NCBI RefSeq assembly: GCF_928368155.1
Contig: NZ_CAKMRU010000003.1
Span: forward strand, 124,001-188,000
Length of the DNA stretch: 64,000 bases
Source: Anaerococcus ihuae
Lineage (GTDB): Bacteria > Bacillota > Clostridia > Tissierellales > Peptoniphilaceae
Direction: 5' to 3'
Shown: positions 57,770 through 64,000 of the stretch, one piece after another
Layout: each line of letters begins with the position of its first letter
Position numbering within the stretch: the stretch's first letter is position 1
Notes under the pieces: generated by a model
What the model saw: the letters and a program-made list of their open reading frames with translations, nothing else
Told to the model about the DNA's origin: nothing
Databases searched by the model: none
Program-made: the position numbers and the translations under genes

Positions 57770-58390
57770 TTTTTTCTTCTCTTCCATCTCCCTAAATGAA
57801 AAAATACAACCACAATAATCTTGCCTGTATAAATCATATTTTTTTGACAAATCAATTGAATCTTTGTATCCGTTTTTCTTTTTAAAATCTGAGTACAAAT
57901 ATTTTATTCCAAATTCATCTTCCAAGTTTTTTCCAATTTCATTTAGCCAAGTTGAATTTTTGTAGGGAGAAATTGAAAGAGTTGTTGTAAAATAATCATA
58001 AGAATTTTCTTTTGCGTATTGGCAGGCTTTTTTAAGTCTTAATTCATAACACTTATAACAAGATTCTCCCCCTTCATGGTCCTCACTTCTTTTATCCACA
58101 TAAGAATAAAAATCTTTTGGATCATTTTCAGGAAAAATAACTTTAGAATCAAGATTCATATCATTAACCAAACTTTTTACAGTCTCAACCCTTTTATTAA
58201 GCTCGCTTATTGGATAAATATTTGGATTGTAATAGTAAATATCTATATCAAAATATTCTCTCAATCGTGTCAAAACGCTCGAAGAACAAGGAGCGCAACA
58301 AACTTGAAGCAAAAGCCTAGGTCTTTTTTTCTCCTTTTGAATATTTTTTATTATCTCTTCCATTTTCAAATTATAATTAATTTTTTCCAT
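57761..58390 (-). CDS. queH: Epoxyqueuosine reductase QueH
   Basis: A 209-residue metalloenzyme for the last step of queuosine synthesis in tRNA. RLLLQVCCAPCSSSVLTRLR (adjacent Cys pair plus CAPC), YYYNPNIYPISEL, GGESCYKCYELRLKKA and YRQDYCGCIFSFRE carry the Cys cluster typical of QueH (DUF208). GAGGTGTT before ATG is the ribosome site. It follows a chrA-like gene by 6 bases. The stop codon lies inside the downstream copy of the 20-bp repeat of the MITE-like element. Confidence 0.93.
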   Translation of the reverse strand: MEKINYNLKMEEIIKNIQKEKKRPRLLLQVCCAPCSSSVLTRLREYFDIDIYYYNPNIYPISELNKRVETVKSLVNDMNLDSKVIFPENDPKDFYSYVDKRSEDHEGGESCYKCYELRLKKACQYAKENSYDYFTTTLSISPYKNSTWLNEIGKNLEDEFGIKYLYSDFKKKNGYKDSIDLSKKYDLYRQDYCGCIFSFREMEEKKKLK

Positions 58391-58396
58391 AACACC

Positions 58397-58951
58397 TCAC
58401 AAAATCAAATGCACAAACATATAAATAAAACCTGATATTATCATCAAAAAAATCGGGTCAATTTTTGTTTTCCTAATTGCTACAAGAATAAAAATAAATA
58501 AAAGAACCATGCTTATATCAAGATTTTCAAAAGACATTTTTTTCACATCAAAAAAAGCAGTTTTCAAAATATCAATTCCTGCAGCCAAAATCATAGAAAC
58601 AACAGCAGGTCTCAAAAATCCCAAAATACTTTGCATGGTATCAAGCTTTTTGTATTTGTTATAAAAATAAGAAATTGTTCCAACAATAATAAAAGAAGGC
58701 ATTACGCAACCAAGGCTTGCTACAATTGCCCCGCTTAATCCATAAACCCTAGTACCAACAAAGGATGCAGAATTTATAGCTATTGGACCTGGAGTCATTT
58801 GGCTAATTGTAATAAGATTATTAAATTCAGAAATTCCAAGCCAGGCGTTTTTATTTACAACTTCTTCTTGGATAAGAGGAAGAGCAGCATAGCCTCCACC
58901 AAAGGAAAATAAACCCACCTTAAAAAAACTTATAAATAAATTAAGAAGCAT
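58397..58951 (-). CDS. Chromate transporter (CHR short subunit, second half)
   Basis: A 184-residue half-size CHR protein. MLLNLFISFFKVGLFSFGGG, then AALPLIQEEVV and MTPGPIAINSASFVGTR are CHR signatures. It has about five helices. Half-size CHR proteins work as pairs with opposed topology, here with the upstream gene. The start at 58951 has GGAGGAAATC just before it, and overlaps the previous stop by 11 bases. Function may be anion export, not necessarily chromate. Confidence 0.9.
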   Translation of the reverse strand: MLLNLFISFFKVGLFSFGGGYAALPLIQEEVVNKNAWLGISEFNNLITISQMTPGPIAINSASFVGTRVYGLSGAIVASLGCVMPSFIIVGTISYFYNKYKKLDTMQSILGFLRPAVVSMILAAGIDILKTAFFDVKKMSFENLDISMVLLFIFILVAIRKTKIDPIFLMIISGFIYMFVHLIL

Positions 58952-59501
58952 GATTTCCTCCAAAAAAAGAATAAACAATTCCAAAAATAATTAGACCAAG
59001 GATTATATAAATAATATTTACATGGAAAAAAACATTAAGGATAAAAGATATGAAAAAAATTCCATAAATCAAAAATCCCTTGCCAAGAATAACTTCATGT
59101 GTCATATCTATTACAACATTTATAATCAAAGCACCAACTCCAGCCTGCATTCCCTTTAAAACTAAAGCAATATATTTATTAGATATAAAAGCATCATAAA
59201 AATAAGAAATTACAGAAATAATTACAAGAGGAGGAATTACAGTTCCCAAAGTTGCAACCAAGGCACCGACAAATCCAAATAATTTATAGCCAACAGAAAT
59301 AGAAGCATTAATTGCAACAGCCCCTGGAGAAGATTGAGCAATCGCCGTCATATCAAGCATCTCTTCCTTATTAATCCATCCCAATTTTTTTACAAAAGTA
59401 GATTCCATCAAAGATAAAATCACATAACCCCCACCAAAAGTAAAGGCTGAAAGGGTTAGGGTATTTATAAAAAGTTTAAATAATTTTTGTGATTTTGACA
59501 T
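58941..59501 (-). CDS. Chromate transporter (CHR short subunit, first half)
   Basis: A 186-residue half-size CHR protein with SAFTFGGGYVILSLMEST and AIAQSSPGAVAINASISVGYK signatures. It pairs with the downstream CHR gene, which starts within its last codons. AAGGATGCGCT precedes the ATG. First gene of a three-gene set ending with queH. Confidence 0.9.
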   Translation of the reverse strand: MSKSQKLFKLFINTLTLSAFTFGGGYVILSLMESTFVKKLGWINKEEMLDMTAIAQSSPGAVAINASISVGYKLFGFVGALVATLGTVIPPLVIISVISYFYDAFISNKYIALVLKGMQAGVGALIINVVIDMTHEVILGKGFLIYGIFFISFILNVFFHVNIIYIILGLIIFGIVYSFFGGNHAS

Positions 59502-59601
59502 AGCGCATCCTTTCTTCTTACATTTTACTATAGATTTTTTTGAGTGAAAATTTTAAAAATAAATCTATAATTTCTTTTCCAATAAAAAATAATTTTTCCC
59601 A

Positions 59602-59632
59602 CAAAAAAACAAGGAATAAAAATTCCTTGTTT
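59602..59632 (-). terminator. Terminator of rplM-rpsI
   Basis: ACAAGGAAT (59609-59617) pairs with ATTCCTTGT (59622-59630); on the minus strand it is followed by TTTTTTTGTG. Confidence 0.82.
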
Positions 59633-59644
59633 GTAAAATACTTC

Positions 59645-60037
59645 TTATCTTTTTGAGAATTGTGAAGATTTTCTTGCTTTCTTTTGACCGTATTTGTATC
59701 TTTCTTTTTTTCTTGGGTCTCTTGTAAGAAAACCTGCTCTTTTTAGAGCTTGTCTATAATCAGGATTTACTTCAAGTAAAGCTCTTGCTATAGCGTGTCT
59801 TATAGCTCCAGCTTGTCCGTTAAATCCTCCACCTTTTACATTAACTTTGATATCATAAGTTGATTCGTTTTCTGTTAATTTTAATGGTGATTTTGCTATA
59901 ATTTTTAATGTATCATATGAAAAATAATCATCAAGATCTCTTCCATTAACTTTTATTTCTCCGCTACCTGGTCTCATTGTAACTCTTGCTACTGAAGTTT
60001 TTCTTCTACCTGTAGCTTGATATATAATATCTGCCAT
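59645..60037 (-). CDS. rpsI: 30S ribosomal protein S9
   Basis: A 130-residue ribosomal protein. [20 protein letters not shown] and the C-terminal [17 protein letters not shown] are S9 hallmarks; the final SKR tail reaches the P-site tRNA. It follows rplM after 11 bases, the universal bacterial arrangement. Confidence 0.99.
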   Translation of the reverse strand: MADIIYQATGRRKTSVARVTMRPGSGEIKVNGRDLDDYFSYDTLKIIAKSPLKLTENESTYDIKVNVKGGGFNGQAGAIRHAIARALLEVNPDYRQALKRAGFLTRDPRKKERYKYGQKKARKSSQFSKR

Positions 60038-60048
60038 CTAAGTCCTCC

Positions 60049-60489
60049 TTACTTTAAGTCCAAAACTTCTGGGTTTTGAGCTTCATGATTGTGATTTTCA
60101 CCTACATAAACCCTAAGTTTTTTGGCCATTTGTCTACCTAATTTGTTGTGTGGAAGCATACCTATTACAGCGTGTTCTACAATTCTTTCTGGATGTTTGT
60201 CCATCATATCTTTGTAAGTTGTAGTTTTTAATCCACCTGCATATCCAGAATATCTTTTGTATTCTTTTTGGTATTCTTTGTTTCCAGTAAGAACGACTTT
60301 TTCAGCATTTACTACTATTACATAGTCACCTGTATCCATGTTTGGAGTAAATGTTGGTTTGTGTTTTCCTCTAATAATTGCTGCAACTTGGCTTGCTAGT
60401 CTACCTAAAACCATGTCTGTTGCATCAACTACATACCATTTTGGTTCAATTGTTGACTTTGTTGGTACATATGTTTTTTGATTTTTCAT
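60049..60489 (-). CDS. rplM: 50S ribosomal protein L13
   Basis: A 146-residue ribosomal protein. [40 protein letters not shown] and [20 protein letters not shown] are L13 signatures. ATG at 60489 has AAGGAGGAACTT upstream; the preceding TTG codon in frame is probably not used. A structured leader precedes it. Confidence 0.99.
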   Translation of the reverse strand: MKNQKTYVPTKSTIEPKWYVVDATDMVLGRLASQVAAIIRGKHKPTFTPNMDTGDYVIVVNAEKVVLTGNKEYQKEYKRYSGYAGGLKTTTYKDMMDKHPERIVEHAVIGMLPHNKLGRQMAKKLRVYVGENHNHEAQNPEVLDLK

Positions 60490-60511
60490 CAAGTTCCTCC
60501 TTAAATATTTT

Positions 60512-60592
60512 GCCTATCTATTTTGAAACCGCTCGGATAGGTGGCGGCTTTACTCGTCCTGACACTTTTTAATCGCCCTCAGGATTTGCGAT
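60512..60592 (-). promoter_or_regulatory. Probable L13 leader (autoregulatory ribosomal protein leader RNA)
   Basis: On the minus strand ATCGC-AAATCCTGAGG-GCGAT forms a hairpin, then GTGTCAGGACGAG and GCCGCC...GAGCGG and CCTATC / GATAGG stems. The order resembles the L13 leader family of Firmicutes. CCTGA and TCAGG may pair as a pseudoknot. It lies between the rplM promoter and the start codon. Confidence 0.75.
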
Positions 60593-60630
60593 TATGTCAA
60601 AAGTATTGGGAACTTTTTTCATACTAATTA

Positions 60631-60659
60631 ATGATACACTGAAAATGTGCTTTTGTCAA
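60631..60659 (-). promoter_or_regulatory. Sigma-A promoter of rplM-rpsI
   Basis: TTGACA (60654-60659) and TATCAT (60631-60636) on the minus strand with a 17-base spacer, directly after the cbiK stop codon. Confidence 0.8.
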
Positions 60660-61403
60660 CTATTTTTCAAGTTTTTCTACAAAAATTTCAGCAATTTCAT
60701 CATACAAAATCAATGATTTTTTTAATATATTCATTTCTATCTTGTTTTTTTCAAAAACTTTCCTATAAGAATTTTCTTTTTCTCCTTCAATATCTTTAGA
60801 AACATGGTTTCCTGCTATGATTAAAAAAGGAATCACTTTTATTTTTCCTATATTTTTTTCTTTAAGTTCATCAATTAAATCATCAAAATTCCTATCTTCA
60901 AAACTTGAAAAATATAAGTTTTTGTCAGAGTTTTTTATTTTTTCTTCAAATTTTTCAAATTCTTCTAGGTTTTTTTTAGGACTTCCATGAAAAATTACAA
61001 GGCTTGGGTCATTTTCTCCAAGCTCTTCTAGAAAATTTAAAATTTCATCATTATTTTTTTCTTCAAGAAGGGCCTTGGTAAAGGTAAAATTAAAAAATCC
61101 ATCTTCGTTTAATTGACCCGCTTTTTTCATCACTTTTTCATATTCTATCCCCCTTAGGACATAGGCCATCAAAAATCTAACGTCTTTTATATTTTTCTTC
61201 CTAAACTCACTTAAAATTTCTTCCAAATCTTGGCAAAGGTCTTTATTTTCTACTTTTTTTCTAATCTTATCGCTTGCCATGTAAGATTTTACAAGTGAGC
61301 CCTTATATCTTTCCTCTACTTTTTTTCTTAAAAATCCAATAGCTTCCTTCTGATTTTCTACCCTACTTGTTCCGTGATTTACTATTATTGTTGCAAATGT
61401 CAT
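60660..61403 (-). CDS. cbiK: Sirohydrochlorin cobaltochelatase (CbiK family)
   Basis: A 247-residue chelatase. ATIIVNHGTSRVENQKEAIG holds the first catalytic His, ...VIFHGSPKKNLEEFEKFEEK a conserved His-Gly, and VIPFLIIAGNHVSKDIEGEK the second metal-binding region with AGNHVSKD. It inserts cobalt (or Fe/Ni) in early corrin synthesis. It starts just after the old thiD stop (TGAAATG), so thiD and cbiK were originally one operon. The insertion now separates them. Confidence 0.88.
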   Translation of the reverse strand: MTFATIIVNHGTSRVENQKEAIGFLRKKVEERYKGSLVKSYMASDKIRKKVENKDLCQDLEEILSEFRKKNIKDVRFLMAYVLRGIEYEKVMKKAGQLNEDGFFNFTFTKALLEEKNNDEILNFLEELGENDPSLVIFHGSPKKNLEEFEKFEEKIKNSDKNLYFSSFEDRNFDDLIDELKEKNIGKIKVIPFLIIAGNHVSKDIEGEKENSYRKVFEKNKIEMNILKKSLILYDEIAEIFVEKLEK

Positions 61404-61404
61404 T

Positions 61405-61684
61405 TCAATCTCCTAATTTTTTATATTTATCTTTTATATCAAAGGCATGATTCATTGGACCTGATCCCTTTCCTAAATCTAGCATATCCAAAAGGGCCTT
61501 TGATAGAAAATCTTTTGCCATTTTTATTGATTTTTCCATATCATATCCTTTGGCAAGATTTGCTGCTATGGCTGATGAAAGGGTACAACCTGTGCCGTGA
61601 GTGTTTGGGTTTTCTATTCTTTCTCCCTTAAACCAAATCCCTTTTCCATTTTCAAATAAATAATCATTTGCATCGTTTAGGGCA
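61405..61684 (-). pseudogene. Remnant of the thiD 3' end
   Basis: About 280 bases that encode the last ~91 residues of a ThiD-like kinase (ALNDANDYLFENGKGIWFKG through PMNHAFDIKDKYKKLGD) but with no start and an in-frame TGA just upstream. It is nearly identical to the equivalent part of the thiD at 63627-64000, except for the last residues (KYKKLGD here, SYKKLCEK there). It ends where the cassette begins. It probably is the original thiD tail, left in place next to cbiK. Confidence 0.85.
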
Positions 61685-61732
61685 CGAGTCTGTCAAAGAT
61701 TAATATATTATTTCTGGGTTATTTCAATTTAT

Positions 61733-62083
61733 TTATGGAAGACAAGATATTATAGCAAAACCATAATTCATTAATGCATTCAGAGCTGTAAGATTTTTCA
61801 AAATATTTCTTGTAGCTACTCCTAGATTAGCTATACATTTTATCTCACTATTTTTCAATTTTCTTTTGTATTTATCTCTATTTTCAGGGAAATATTGCTT
61901 GAAACCTGCAGCACAAAGATCTCTAAGAGTTCCTCTGTCTCCTACAGCCGTTGGTGGTACTGCATCAGATATTTCCAAACCTGAATTATCGTTATAATTT
62001 TCATCTACATCTATTGCATAAGCTCTAGAAAAGTTAGCCATAATAAATATTATTGCACATATAAAAGCAAAAGTTTTTCTCAT
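61733..62083 (-). CDS. Small secreted Cys-containing protein, candidate bacteriocin or signal precursor
   Basis: A 116-residue protein. MRKTFAFICAIIFIMANFSR AYA is a Sec signal peptide, with cleavage expected after AYA (about residue 23). The mature part starts IDVDENYNDNS, has an acidic segment, then a basic part with DLCAAGFKQYFPENRDKYKR, KCIANLG and a hydrophobic C-terminus ending SCLP (three Cys in all in the mature part). No family is recognised. AAGGAGAAATAAAA precedes the ATG, overlapping the end of the thioredoxin-like gene. Neighbours suggest a bacteriocin or secreted peptide. ATG at 62122 is an alternative but would remove the signal peptide start. Confidence 0.75.
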   Translation of the reverse strand: MRKTFAFICAIIFIMANFSRAYAIDVDENYNDNSGLEISDAVPPTAVGDRGTLRDLCAAGFKQYFPENRDKYKRKLKNSEIKCIANLGVATRNILKNLTALNALMNYGFAIISCLP

Positions 62084-62085
62084 TT

Positions 62086-62559
62086 TTATTTCTCCTTGTT
62101 TTCTTTGTTTTTGATTAACCAATCTTTAAATAATTCGCCTTTATCAATATTTTTTTTGTCAAAAGTTTCAAAACTACCATCTTTTTTTACAAATACCATA
62201 TAAGGCACTTGATCTATTTGGTATTTTTCTAATATTTCATCATAATATTTTGAATTCCTATATTTATCTGTATCAAAATATTTTATCTTTATTTCTTTTT
62301 CATAAGTAATTTCATTGATGACTTTCACAAACAATCGACATGATGATGAGGCTTTTCTTCCTATAAATACAAAACCTTCTAAAGTTTTATCATTATTTAG
62401 GAATTGTAAGTCTGTTATCTCTTCATATTTTGAAACACTAGACTCATAATTTTTTATTTCTTTTTCTTTTTCAGCTTTCTCTTTGGCCTTTTGACTAAAA
62501 ATCCCTATAAGTATAAATACTATTAAAGATAAAATTATAAGCAAATTCCTTTTTTTCAT
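62086..62559 (-). CDS. Membrane-anchored thioredoxin-fold protein (bacteriocin accessory-like)
   Basis: A 157-residue protein with one N-terminal membrane anchor (LLIILSLIVFILIGIF), an Lys/Glu-rich stalk and a thioredoxin-like domain. GFVFIGRKASSSCRLF sits where bacteriocin transport accessory proteins have GRxxCxxC; here only the second Cys remains. The cis-Pro loop is QIDQVPYMVFVKKDG. Such proteins often assist bacteriocin disulphide formation or secretion. Loss of one Cys argues against classic oxidoreductase activity. Its stop lies three bases upstream of the secreted-protein start, so the two are co-transcribed. Confidence 0.75.
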   Translation of the reverse strand: MKKRNLLIILSLIVFILIGIFSQKAKEKAEKEKEIKNYESSVSKYEEITDLQFLNNDKTLEGFVFIGRKASSSCRLFVKVINEITYEKEIKIKYFDTDKYRNSKYYDEILEKYQIDQVPYMVFVKKDGSFETFDKKNIDKGELFKDWLIKNKENKEK

Positions 62560-62576
62560 TTTTTTCTCCTTTGGAT

Positions 62577-62605
62577 TTGATTAACTTAATTATATTATCT
62601 ATAAT
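62577..62605 (+). promoter_or_regulatory. Promoter of the regulator gene in the divergent control region
   Basis: TTGATT (62577-62582), 17 bases, TATAAT (62600-62605). On the minus strand a TTGTTT/TATAAT pair (18-base spacer) overlaps the same stretch, so regulator and target promoters are interleaved. Confidence 0.6.
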
Positions 62606-62647
62606 AAAATCAAAACAACGGCATATATGGTACATTTGGAGGAAATT

Positions 62648-63532
62648 TTGGAAAAGGATAAGTTAATACTATTGGCTAAAAAAATAAAAGAAGTTAGAAA
62701 AAACAGAAAAATTAGTCAATTAGATTTATCTGTTGAAGCTGGTATAGATAGGAAAACTATAAGTCGTATAGAAAATGGCGTTAATGAGCCTTCTTTTTCT
62801 ACCCTTTATAAAATATCATATATCTTAAATCACGATTTTATAAAAGATTATTTGCACTCTAGCCTAAAAGATTACTTGATTTTTAATGAAACTTTTGAAA
62901 AAATAATTGACAAAGTAGAAAATAAATTGCCTATTGATGATGAAGAAAAAATAATTGTTTATATTAAAGACTTTACTGATATTGAGTATATCAAAACTTC
63001 ATGCAATCAAGTTATTTTATTTCTTAAATCTTTAAATGATGATTTGAATGAAACAGAGGAAAGAGAATTTCTTATAAAAGCATTAAATTCTTTTACTAAT
63101 AAATATGATAATTTCAAAATACAATCTTTTTCTATATTTGAATTAAGAATTTTAATGGATATAGGCATGACTTATGCAAATATTGATAACAAAAAATATC
63201 TTGATTTACTTAATTTTGTATATGATAATACCAACAAAGACTCATCATTATATCCTATTATCAGTATAAATTTAGCCAACGCTTATATTATTGTAGAAGA
63301 TTATGAAAAATGTCCAGAAATAATAAATGATGCTATTTCTTATTTTTTAATTAGAAATAAAATTCCTAATCCTATTTTATATTTCACTAGAGCTTTGTAC
63401 AAAAGACTTAAAAATATGGATTATAAAGAAGACTATGATAAGGCAATCTTAATAGCAAGCCTTGCTGAAAATTATAATTTAATAAATAAATTTGAACAAG
63501 CCAAGAGTTATTATGAAAAATATAATACTTGA
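62648..63532 (+). CDS. HTH-XRE regulator with TPR-like C-terminal domain (Rgg/PlcR/RNPP-like)
   Basis: A 294-residue protein. The N-terminal HTH (KIKEVRKNRKISQLDLSVEAG and IDRKTISRIENGVNEPSFST) is followed by a helical C-terminal region of about 220 residues with TPR-like helices (for example SLYPIISINLANAYIIVEDYEK). This is the architecture of peptide-sensing RNPP regulators. The start is TTG at 62648 with GGAGG upstream; an ATG at 62627 has no ribosome site. It points away from the thioredoxin-like/secreted-protein pair, which it probably controls. The peptide sensed may be derived from the cassette itself. Confidence 0.85.
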   Translation: MEKDKLILLAKKIKEVRKNRKISQLDLSVEAGIDRKTISRIENGVNEPSFSTLYKISYILNHDFIKDYLHSSLKDYLIFNETFEKIIDKVENKLPIDDEEKIIVYIKDFTDIEYIKTSCNQVILFLKSLNDDLNETEEREFLIKALNSFTNKYDNFKIQSFSIFELRILMDIGMTYANIDNKKYLDLLNFVYDNTNKDSSLYPIISINLANAYIIVEDYEKCPEIINDAISYFLIRNKIPNPILYFTRALYKRLKNMDYKEDYDKAILIASLAENYNLINKFEQAKSYYEKYNT

Positions 63533-63540
63533 TAAAAAAT

Positions 63541-63600
63541 AAGTTTTACCTTTTTTATTCTTTAATTTTAATTTGCCAATAAAAAAGGTAAAACTTTTTA
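63541..63600. terminator. 19-bp perfect terminator hairpin at the right end of the cassette
   Basis: AAGTTTTACCTTTTTTATT (63541-63559) pairs perfectly with AATAAAAAAGGTAAAACTT (63578-63596) around an 18-base loop, followed by TTTTAAC on the plus strand. It separates the regulator from the converging thiD and can act in both directions. Confidence 0.88.
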
Positions 63601-63626
63601 ACAAAAATACAAAATCAAATCCACTT

Positions 63627-64000
63627 TCACTTTTCACATAATTTTTTGTAAGAATCTTTTATATCAAAGGCATGATTCATTGGACCTGATCCCTTTCCTA
63701 AATCTAGCATATCCAAAAGGGCCTTTGATAGAAAATCTTTTGCCATTTTTATTGATTTTTCCATATCATATCCTTTGGCAAGATTTGCTGCTATGGCTGA
63801 TGAAAGGGTACAACCTGTGCCGTGGGTGTTTGGATTTTCTATTCTTTCTCCCTTAAACCAAATCCCGTTTCCATTTTCAAATAAATAATCATTGGCATCA
63901 TTTAGAGCATGACCTCCTTTTAAAAGAGTTGCACATTTAAATTTATTTGAAATTATTTCTGCTGCTTTTTTCATGTCATCAACTGATTTTATTTTCATTT
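63627..64000 (-). CDS. thiD: Hydroxymethylpyrimidine/phosphomethylpyrimidine kinase ThiD, 5' end outside window
   Basis: The last ~124 residues of ThiD, which phosphorylates the pyrimidine precursor of thiamine. KSVDDMKKAAEIISNKFKCA, LLKGGHALNDANDYLF, and NPNTHGTGCTLSSAIAANLA (anion hole GTGC) are ThiD signatures. The 3' end differs from the remnant at 61405-61684, having SYKKLCEK as its last residues. It is functional-looking but now ends in the cassette instead of running on to cbiK. Confidence 0.93.
   Translation of the reverse strand, partial: MKIKSVDDMKKAAEIISNKFKCATLLKGGHALNDANDYLFENGNGIWFKGERIENPNTHGTGCTLSSAIAANLAKGYDMEKSIKMAKDFLSKALLDMLDLGKGSGPMNHAFDIKDSYKKLCEK

Larger units (their letters stand above)
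61685..63620. mobile_element. Inserted cassette between two thiD 3' ends
   Basis: About 1.9 kb between the remnant (61405-61684) and the current thiD end (63627). It holds three genes: a secreted small protein, a thioredoxin-fold membrane protein and a divergent HTH-TPR regulator, plus a 19-bp perfect terminator hairpin at the right end. No integrase, transposase or terminal inverted repeat was seen. The flanking duplication fits a single crossover of a circular molecule carrying a thiD fragment, or a site-specific element that lost its recombinase. Confidence 0.65.

Noticed and set aside
61685-63620. Classical insertion sequence or prophage remnant
   Set aside because: No transposase, integrase, terminal inverted repeats or phage gene is present; the flanks are a duplicated thiD end.

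Overview
The window is low-GC chromosomal DNA from an anaerobic Gram-positive coccus-type Firmicute. The most likely source is Peptoniphilaceae/Tissierellia, close to Anaerococcus, Peptoniphilus or Finegoldia. The evidence is the very A+T-rich codon use, strong AGGAGG ribosome sites, sigma-A promoters, T-box and glmS-ribozyme leaders, pyruvate:ferredoxin oxidoreductase as the pyruvate enzyme, a class B sortase and a giant SHIRT/MucBP-type surface protein. Genus assignment is inference. No rRNA, tRNA or CRISPR array was seen.

Layout. 1-716: 5' part of an oligopeptide ABC permease. 1051-1926: LytTR regulator with a DUF3021 membrane partner. 1991-7255: glycerol catabolism (GlpA-like and GlpB-like oxidoreductases, DUF1667 protein, glpK, glpP), with two leader hairpins that look like GlpP targets. 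7528-11680: RsuA-type pseudouridine synthase, PadR regulator, a UvrD-like helicase/nuclease and a GNAT enzyme. 11804-16800: methionine uptake (two MetQ lipoproteins, MetI, MetN) behind an M20 amidohydrolase, under one T-box with candidate Met specifiers. 17015-18995: glmS with its ribozyme. 19180-21190: ABC exporter with a 53-residue membrane peptide. 21689-28371: nifJ, a DAACS symporter and an ABC exporter. 28598-36586: a 2662-residue repeat surface protein. 37045-41944: groESL with CIRCE, an OGG-type glycosylase, class B sortase, a glutaredoxin and a Cof-type phosphatase.

42054-55407 is an enlarged fructoselysine (Amadori product) catabolic locus. Eleven genes run leftward and three run rightward from one divergent control region. 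It holds an FrlA-type transporter, an FrlB-like deglycase, two FrlC-like epimerases, two FrlD-like kinases and two GntR/UTRA regulators. It also holds genes not found in the E. coli frl operon: an FGGY kinase, a BtpA/SgcQ protein, a YjbQ protein, an esterase and two amidohydrolase-fold proteins with altered metal sites.

55462-60660: small membrane proteins, aldose epimerase, ferritin, an unknown 100-residue protein, a MITE-like hairpin flanked by a 20-bp direct repeat, queH, a split chromate transporter, and rplM-rpsI with a leader. 60660-64000: cbiK, then a thiD gene interrupted by a cassette of about 1.9 kb. The cassette encodes a small secreted Cys-containing peptide, a thioredoxin-fold protein resembling bacteriocin accessory factors, and a divergent HTH-TPR (Rgg/PlcR-like) regulator. 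It is flanked by two copies of the thiD 3' end, one a dead remnant. This cassette and the enlarged frl locus are the two best candidates for undescribed systems.
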